Of a stretch of 35,527 bases of DNA, positions 31,180 to 35,527 are shown one piece after another; position 1 is the first letter of the stretch; every line of letters starts with the position of its first letter. Made by a program: the position numbers and the translations under genes. The stretch comes from a virus. Where the stretch lies: positions 1-35,527 of IMG/VR virus record IMGVR_UViG_3300017963_002993; one strand, 5' to 3'. The notes under the pieces were generated by a model, which was given only the letters and a program-made list of their open reading frames with translations, did not search any database and was not told the DNA's origin.

Positions 31180-32734
31180 CGTCGCTCCCATCGTCATCCT
31201 CTTTCATGGGTTTTGCAGGTTGTGCCTTTTGCTGAGGCAGAGCCGCCAGATCGCGCCATGTTACCCCGGCGTTCACGCTCTGCCCGTTGATTTCATCGGC
31301 CTTGGCAATTGCCAAGGAAATTATGATTGCGCGGTCCTCGACGATCTCGGCAGCAACATCGTCCCAGTCCTGGCCTCGTTCCGCATGTAAGCGGCGAGGC
31401 GAGATAAGACCGTTCTCCAACCGATGACTATCGGCCTGGGCGTCCTTCAATGGCTCGATATATGGCCACGTCGGCGGGTTCCAGTTGTGGGCAAAAACAT
31501 CAATGCCGGACCGCATGGCAGCCCGCCGAATTGCGGAATCATCCGCATGCCATTGGCGCAGCTTCCAGACATACGTCGGGCGATATAGGCGCTCAATCAA
31601 CCGCTGCTGCATCTCGCGAAAGCCTATGCGGGCTTGATCTACGGCGCCACGCCAGCCAGAGAAATTCGTCTCGCTTGCGTCCAATGTTACCAGCACCAAT
31701 GGAAGCCCGAGGTTGTTTCCGATAGTTGTCAAGATTTGCTTGATATGTGGGAAATATTCGGGATTGGGAACGCTCGGAGAAAAGCCCTGGAGTTTTTCTC
31801 CCGGCGCTCCGGTGACTTCCATTCCTGGCGCCACGCCCTCGACTGTGCGAGTCGTCGAATCGCTCAAGGTCTCAGTGGCGGTGTCGCCCATGGTAGGGGG
31901 CGTGCCTCCCGAGAAATCAATCTCCCGCTCACGGAAAAACGCGAAGCAGCTCACAACTTGCTGTTGCACAAGCTTCGCAAATTCAATGTCCTCCAACATA
32001 CCCATCTTATCAAACACCGGGGCAAACGCCGTCACGCCGCGGGTTTGCGAAATCCGCCTCGGATTGTAAACGTGAAAGACCTGGCGATAGCCCTTGTTGT
32101 CGCGGACCGGGTAGGGGCGCATGTCACTGACAAGCCGCACGGTTTTACTCGGCGCAACGTCCTCTTTGGTGAACCAATACTCAAGGCGCCTACGGTATTT
32201 GTTCAGCAACACCCCATGCACAACCGGCCTGCTCGTGTTTGTTGGCGTCCGCAAGCGGTGGGCCTCGACAGCTTCCAAGGCCCCCTCCTCGCGATCAGGC
32301 AGAAAACACACGTCGCCATCCACAAACATCTGGCGCAACGCAAGCCGGACTTGAGAATTGAAATTGTGCTCTCCTGCGCGGTCGCATTGTTCCGGGTCTA
32401 TCGCCCATGCCTTCCAGTGAGCCAGCAAATCCGCATCCAAGCCAGGATCGCCAGTCGCCGGATCTAGCTTGATTCCACCTTGCAAAATGTTCGTCACGGC
32501 TCGGTTGACAATGTAGCCTACATTGGCGTCGTTGCGGTCGAAGTCGCGCGCATATTCCATCATGCGCAGATAGTCCGAATCGTTGCGATAGTGATAGTCG
32601 GCATGCGCCCCCGATGACGGAATGCCTGAGCGTATACGACGAAAGCGATTGGACCGCGCCGCAGCATAATCCGCCCGCATACCCTCATAGGCGTCGAAAA
32701 CGGAGGTAGGCTCTTGGCGTCGTCTGCGTCTCAT
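31172..32734 (-). CDS. Portal protein, lambda gpB family (520 aa)
   Basis: The sequence follows the lambda-type portal pattern: a basic N-terminus, DSDYLRMMEYARDFDRNDAN, ALRQMFVDGDVCFLPDREEG, the crown/stem portion with YRQVFHVYNPRRISQTRGVT and an internal helix FAKLVQQQVVSCFAFF, then NNLGLPLVLVTLDASETNFS and GWRGAVDQARIGFREMQQRL. Length matches the family (about 530 aa). It forms the twelve-fold ring through which DNA enters. The start overlaps the gpW-like stop as ATGA. Confidence 0.9.
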   Translation of the reverse strand: MRRRRRQEPTSVFDAYEGMRADYAAARSNRFRRIRSGIPSSGAHADYHYRNDSDYLRMMEYARDFDRNDANVGYIVNRAVTNILQGGIKLDPATGDPGLDADLLAHWKAWAIDPEQCDRAGEHNFNSQVRLALRQMFVDGDVCFLPDREEGALEAVEAHRLRTPTNTSRPVVHGVLLNKYRRRLEYWFTKEDVAPSKTVRLVSDMRPYPVRDNKGYRQVFHVYNPRRISQTRGVTAFAPVFDKMGMLEDIEFAKLVQQQVVSCFAFFREREIDFSGGTPPTMGDTATETLSDSTTRTVEGVAPGMEVTGAPGEKLQGFSPSVPNPEYFPHIKQILTTIGNNLGLPLVLVTLDASETNFSGWRGAVDQARIGFREMQQRLIERLYRPTYVWKLRQWHADDSAIRRAAMRSGIDVFAHNWNPPTWPYIEPLKDAQADSHRLENGLISPRRLHAERGQDWDDVAAEIVEDRAIIISLAIAKADEINGQSVNAGVTWRDLAALPQQKAQPAKPMKEDDDGSDDA

Positions 32735-33018
32735 CGGTAATACTCAAAGCTAGCGACTCGCACTTCGCCGCTCTCGGTCGTCGTGTCGTTTTCTTGCCAC
32801 CACTCAATCGCCATATCCAATTGGTTTTCGATTTTCTGGTAAGCGTCGCGCACGGAAGAACCGCCTTTGCGAACCTCTTCCATCATGCGGCGCAACAACA
32901 TGCGGCAAGCCTCGATGAACAACTTCGCCTTTGCCGTGGAACCCTCCACGTCATAATCAGCGTTATCATCGTACTGGGCTTGGATTTCTGCCAGTGTGCT
33001 AGAAGAACTTAGTGCCAT
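32731..33018 (-). CDS. gpW-like head-tail joining protein candidate (95 aa)
   Basis: The ATG at 33018 is chosen; a TTG at 33096 would extend the frame through the promoter and leader hairpins. No Shine-Dalgarno is visible and a strong hairpin lies 21 bases upstream. The product is a helical protein (TLAEIQAQYDDNADYDVEGS; KLFIEACRMLLRRMMEEVRK) whose size and place directly before the portal gene match gpW, which helps close the portal. It is the first gene of the late operon. Confidence 0.65.
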   Translation of the reverse strand: MALSSSSTLAEIQAQYDDNADYDVEGSTAKAKLFIEACRMLLRRMMEEVRKGGSSVRDAYQKIENQLDMAIEWWQENDTTTESGEVRVASFEYYR

Positions 33019-33025
33019 AATCACA

Positions 33026-33085
33026 GAAGGGCGGGAGAGGGGACCGGCGAACCGGTCCCCAAGGCGGAAGCGCGGATCGCCCTTC
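33026..33085 (-). promoter_or_regulatory. Structured leader before the late operon
   Basis: GGGGACCGG (33039-33047) and CCGGTCCCC (33052-33060) form a perfect nine-pair hairpin with a four-base loop (TTCG on the minus strand). It is nested inside an outer arm GAAGGGCG (33026-33033)/CGCCCTTC (33078-33085). The structure begins about where transcription from the 33094-33121 promoter would start and ends seven bases before the start codon. It lacks a T tract and so is not a simple terminator. Confidence 0.6.
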
Positions 33086-33093
33086 GCTTTACG

Positions 33094-33121
33094 CAACTAA
33101 CACAAATTAGGGATTTGTCAA
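33094..33121 (-). promoter_or_regulatory. Candidate late-operon promoter
   Basis: A perfect TTGACA (33121-33116) is followed after 16 bases by a weak TAGTTG (33099-33094). The stretch CTTGACAAATC...ATT.GTG.TA is shared with the strong rightward promoter at 2927-2954. A poor -10 box suggests dependence on an activator or a modified polymerase. Confidence 0.45.
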
Positions 33122-33131
33122 GGGTTCCGAG

Positions 33132-33172
33132 TTCGGTTTTTCGGATTGTTCGGAATTTCGGTTTTTCGGATT
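33132..33172 (-). repeat. Direct repeats upstream of the late promoter
   Basis: TTCGGTTTTTCGGATT occurs exactly at 33132-33147 and 33157-33172 (period 25), with additional TTCGGA and TTCCGA boxes between and beside them. They sit 11-51 bases upstream of the -35 element, where an activator or UP-like element would bind. The rest of 33019-33200 holds no gene. Confidence 0.65.
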
Positions 33173-33200
33173 TTTACCCACACACTTCCTGAGTCACTGC

Positions 33201-33635
33201 CTACTCCGGCGGAGCTGGGATCTTGGTCCAATAAGCCACGGGCGGCGTAGACAACATGCACAATCGCGCACTGTTCAGATACCAATCCTCCCCCGCGAAA
33301 TAGGCCATCATCGGACCACCGTCTATGGATTGGCCACGCAACCAGACGAGATAATATCCCTTCTTCTCAGGAAGCTCCGTGTTACAATCCATCCATTCAA
33401 TGAATTTGTGTACAGGAGCTGACACACGCACTTCCTCATAGCGGCCGATATAGCATGCTCGCCCACGGCAATCTGGGCGAAGCACAATAAGGCCTCCACT
33501 ACGAAATCGGATTGCAACATGGCTTTCCATGTCGATCCTCTGAAGACGTTCGCCCTGTTCGTTCTCGAATTGGCCTAAGACAGCGCCCTCGAATTCGTGC
33601 AAATTCTGGTTGCCGCACAACTGCCAAGTTCTCAT
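33201..33635 (-). CDS. DUF551-containing small protein (144 aa)
   Basis: The start overlaps the preceding stop as ATGA. The C-terminal half (from about residue 80) has the order IEWMDCNTELPEKKGYYLVW, AYFAGEDWYL and VAYWTKIPAPPE, as in the DUF551 family, whose members end in a WMPLPxPP-like motif and are frequent in phages with no known function. The first half (RLQRIDMESHVAIRFRSGGL) is a separate beta-rich segment. It is probably transcribed with the Cas12f-like gene. Confidence 0.7.
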   Translation of the reverse strand: MRTWQLCGNQNLHEFEGAVLGQFENEQGERLQRIDMESHVAIRFRSGGLIVLRPDCRGRACYIGRYEEVRVSAPVHKFIEWMDCNTELPEKKGYYLVWLRGQSIDGGPMMAYFAGEDWYLNSARLCMLSTPPVAYWTKIPAPPE

Positions 33636-33940
33636 GATCTCTCTCCTGTCGGTATTTGTTCACACAACCAACGAATTACGTCAGGTGGCGTGTTGACGAA
33701 TCGCTTATTGTTGAGTCGCGCCCCTTGCCGCTGAAGCCCCATCCACAAACGTTTAAACGCCTTTGCTTGATTCATGCTCAACATCACCTCCACGTGACGC
33801 TGTGCATACTGACCCTCAACCAAGTCTTCCAGAGGCAATTCCAGCCGAGTCATGTTTTGGCGTGTCGCCCCGGTTTCCGGCGCAACGGTCAACATCCCGT
33901 TGCTTTGCTGTTGTTGCTGTCTCGAACGGTGTTTACTCAT
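33632..33940 (-). CDS. Small basic protein downstream of the nuclease (102 aa)
   Basis: AAAGGAC is placed about seven bases before the ATG at 33940, 27 bases after the nuclease stop. The N-terminus is Gln-rich (RQQQQQSNG) and basic; the rest is helical (HVEVMLSMNQAKAFKRLWMG; PPDVIRWLCEQIP). No family is recognised. It is coupled to the DUF551 gene by ATGA, so the three genes appear to form one unit. Confidence 0.65.
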   Translation of the reverse strand: MSKHRSRQQQQQSNGMLTVAPETGATRQNMTRLELPLEDLVEGQYAQRHVEVMLSMNQAKAFKRLWMGLQRQGARLNNKRFVNTPPDVIRWLCEQIPTGERS

Positions 33941-33967
33941 GCGTCAGTCCTTTCTGGCAATATACGT

Positions 33968-35332
33968 TTACGCCATTGCCTTATTTGCTCTTTCCGCTAT
34001 CTGTTTGTCAATGCCGAGCATTGACAAGTTACGCGCCGCGTTTTTGTCCGCATGGTCTTTGTGCTCGCAAACAACACACTTGAACGCAGCTGATCCGGCT
34101 TTGCCTTTTGGACGATTTCGCCGATCTATGCAACCACATTTTGCGCATCTCTGCGATGTATAACGCGGATCTACATAGACAATTTGCGCGCCTATTTGTT
34201 TCGCTTGCCATTCAATCGCGGTCTTCAATGTATATGGCGCCCAATGCCGCGCCAACCATTTATCATTTTTGATATTCGCGGAAAGGTCTTCCATTTGCCA
34301 AATACCCGCGCCTTCGCGTTTCGCAATGTCCGCGATTGTTCCAGCAATCCCGCGTGACGCATTGTTGATTAACCGTCGCTCTTTGCTCCGTAACTTTCTC
34401 AAACGCGCTTGCACATTGTCGCGCATTGGACCCATGAGTCCGCTATGCTTGCTTTTCAATGCGCGGACTATGCGCCGGATTTCGTTCTTTATCAGGCCTC
34501 TGGAATTCAAAATCTCGCGCCCCCGGCCTATCAACATTGCCCATGCGCGAGGCTTGCCCTTTTCCCGGATATGTATTGCGGCTGGCACCATAACGCCAAA
34601 ATCTATACCCAGAACCACGTCCTCGGATAACGCGCAATCGCGTTGAGGATATGCAATCACAACACCAGCCTTCCATTTTGCTTCATGCGCTCGCCGACTC
34701 GTATTTCGATATACTTTACAGTCGCGAAGTTCCCAGTCCTTTTTTTCGGGGTCCTGAGAAATCACGTTTTCGATTTGTTGTAGTTGTGTTTTGTCTCGGC
34801 GTTTCACGCGCAACCCATAGGCAACCCACGTTGACAGTCCGTTTTCCTTTGCCCACTTTTGCGCAAACATTTGGACGCACAACCAATATTGATTTGCATC
34901 CTTGACTACCCGCGTACAAGTCGCGCGAATAGGCAACGGCAACGTTCCATCCGTGCGAAATGTAGCTAGGCTTCTTGTGCCCTTCAGTAATAACGCTTTC
35001 CCGGGCTCGCCAGTAAACTGCGTTTCCGCGTTCCGACATATGCCGTTCGCCATTTGTGCGCACATTGGGCCATTCGCAATATCCAACTCCTCGAATATGT
35101 CCTTGTAACCATTTAGGCGCAGGCGCTTACGCTCGTTTGGTGGCAATTTTTTTTTCTTGCACAAATAGGTATTGAAGGAATGTTGATTCGCTATATCACC
35201 AGCGGTTCTCGCCATTTGTCGCATTGTGTCATATATGAGCTTTCTTTGTTCTTCCGTGATGTCTTCCACGGTATCCGTGCGGGGATAGTACTCCTTGATT
35301 TGGCCTACTCCAAATGTTAGTGTTTTGATCAT
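33968..35332 (-). CDS. Cas12f-like / TnpB-superfamily RNA-guided nuclease (454 aa)
   Basis: The ATG at 35332 follows AGGAGAAAG; the frame is open further, into the tandem repeat, and that extension is rejected. The C-terminal half carries the complete RuvC and zinc set: Asp244 in LGIDFGV, Glu348 in WQMEDLS, Cys396/Cys399 and Cys419/Cys422 in a four-cysteine ribbon, and Asp429 in HADKNAARNL. The stretches VDPRYTSQRCAKCG and IDRRNRP and the end GIDKQIAERANK closely follow AsCas12f1 as I remember it, and the LPLPIR element before the RuvC half also has a Cas12f counterpart. AsCas12f1 is 422 aa, so the length fits. It should cleave DNA guided by RNA; no tnpA lies beside it. Family membership is firm; whether it is Cas12f or a TnpB relative is not settled. 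Confidence 0.9.
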   Translation of the reverse strand: MIKTLTFGVGQIKEYYPRTDTVEDITEEQRKLIYDTMRQMARTAGDIANQHSFNTYLCKKKKLPPNERKRLRLNGYKDIFEELDIANGPMCAQMANGICRNAETQFTGEPGKALLLKGTRSLATFRTDGTLPLPIRATCTRVVKDANQYWLCVQMFAQKWAKENGLSTWVAYGLRVKRRDKTQLQQIENVISQDPEKKDWELRDCKVYRNTSRRAHEAKWKAGVVIAYPQRDCALSEDVVLGIDFGVMVPAAIHIREKGKPRAWAMLIGRGREILNSRGLIKNEIRRIVRALKSKHSGLMGPMRDNVQARLRKLRSKERRLINNASRGIAGTIADIAKREGAGIWQMEDLSANIKNDKWLARHWAPYTLKTAIEWQAKQIGAQIVYVDPRYTSQRCAKCGCIDRRNRPKGKAGSAAFKCVVCEHKDHADKNAARNLSMLGIDKQIAERANKAMA

Positions 35333-35405
35333 AATTCTTCTTTCTCCTGCTTCTTGCGCGTGGGTTGCGACCGCCGGATGGCGCGGCAAGGACGGTTGAA
35401 TCCCT

Positions 35406-35527
35406 CCTCCACCTCGCGCGTGGCCCGGACCTTGCGCGAGTGGCCGGACCCGGTCCTCCACCTCGCGCGTGGCCCGGACCTTGCGCGAGTGGCCGGACCC
35501 GGTCCTCCACCTCGCGCGTGGCCCGGA
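35406..35527. repeat. 49-bp perfect tandem repeats with internal hairpin, running off the window
   Basis: Two full copies (35406-35454, 35455-35503) and the first 24 bases of a third are identical. Each unit holds CTCGCGC and GCGCGAG as a seven-pair inverted repeat with a 14-base loop, and GGACC-C-GGTCC spans each unit junction. The two halves of the unit resemble each other, suggesting growth from a unit of about 24 bp. No variable spacers are visible. It lies 73 bases before the Cas12f-like start. The copy number cannot be known, as the array reaches the edge. Confidence 0.85.

Noticed and set aside
33968-35332. Nuclease-dead TnpB/Cas12f regulator (TldR or similar)
   Set aside because: All three RuvC acidic residues and the zinc cysteines are present.
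35406-35527. A conventional CRISPR array
   Set aside because: The units are identical along their whole length, so there are no spacers; only the tandem-repeat call is supported from this window.

Overview
The window reads as part of a tailed double-stranded DNA phage genome (or prophage/metagenomic viral contig) with a lambda-like, non-contractile (siphovirus) body plan. It is moderately GC-rich. Evidence is the near-gapless gene packing with many ATGA/TAATG stop-start overlaps, the canonical head-to-tail gene order, and a lysis cassette. I saw no rRNA, tRNA, integrase or ribosomal-type host gene. The lysis enzyme and several apparent Sec signals suggest a Gram-negative-type host, but the host cannot be named from the sequence. 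The large terminase is not in the window and presumably lies beyond the right edge.

Layout, left to right. (1) 1-2805, leftward: an early/accessory block with a partial gene at the edge, a RecB/Cas4-like PD-(D/E)XK nuclease with a probable Fe-S cysteine set, several small unknown proteins, a membrane miniprotein, and a very short cationic peptide gene (21 aa) locked between two neighbours by start/stop overlaps, closed by a rho-independent terminator. (2) 2806-2983: a divergent control region with a near-consensus sigma70 promoter pointing right and a perfect palindrome beside it. (3) 2984-7249, rightward: a string of small unknown genes separated by repeated hairpin modules, a duplicated coiled-coil gene, a possible CARF/ring-nuclease-like protein, a ribbon-helix-helix regulator that appears to start at AUU, and a secreted kelch-like propeller. 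(4) 33172 back to 7250, leftward: the late operon. It begins with direct repeats, a promoter candidate and a structured leader, followed by gpW-like connector, portal, S49 protease with nested scaffold, decoration protein, major capsid protein, repeat-rich membrane-anchored protein, connector/terminator proteins, tail tube, two presumptive tail-assembly genes, tape measure, baseplate hub proteins, a giant 1915-aa tail protein, a fibre with a signal peptide, then holin-like proteins and the endolysin. (5) 35527 back to 33201, leftward: a compact Cas12f-like (type V-F/TnpB superfamily) RuvC nuclease of 454 aa with all catalytic residues present, followed by two small genes. Its upstream side carries perfect 49-bp tandem repeats, each with an internal hairpin, running off the window edge.

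The most notable item is the phage-encoded miniature Cas12f-like nuclease beside a structured tandem repeat, with almost no non-coding space after the gene where a TnpB-type guide RNA would normally extend. The second is the right-pointing cassette region, where five copies of a GGGCGCGTTA hairpin (three of them with a second, two-tier hairpin) separate successive small genes and keep their pairing although the sequence of the right arm changes.
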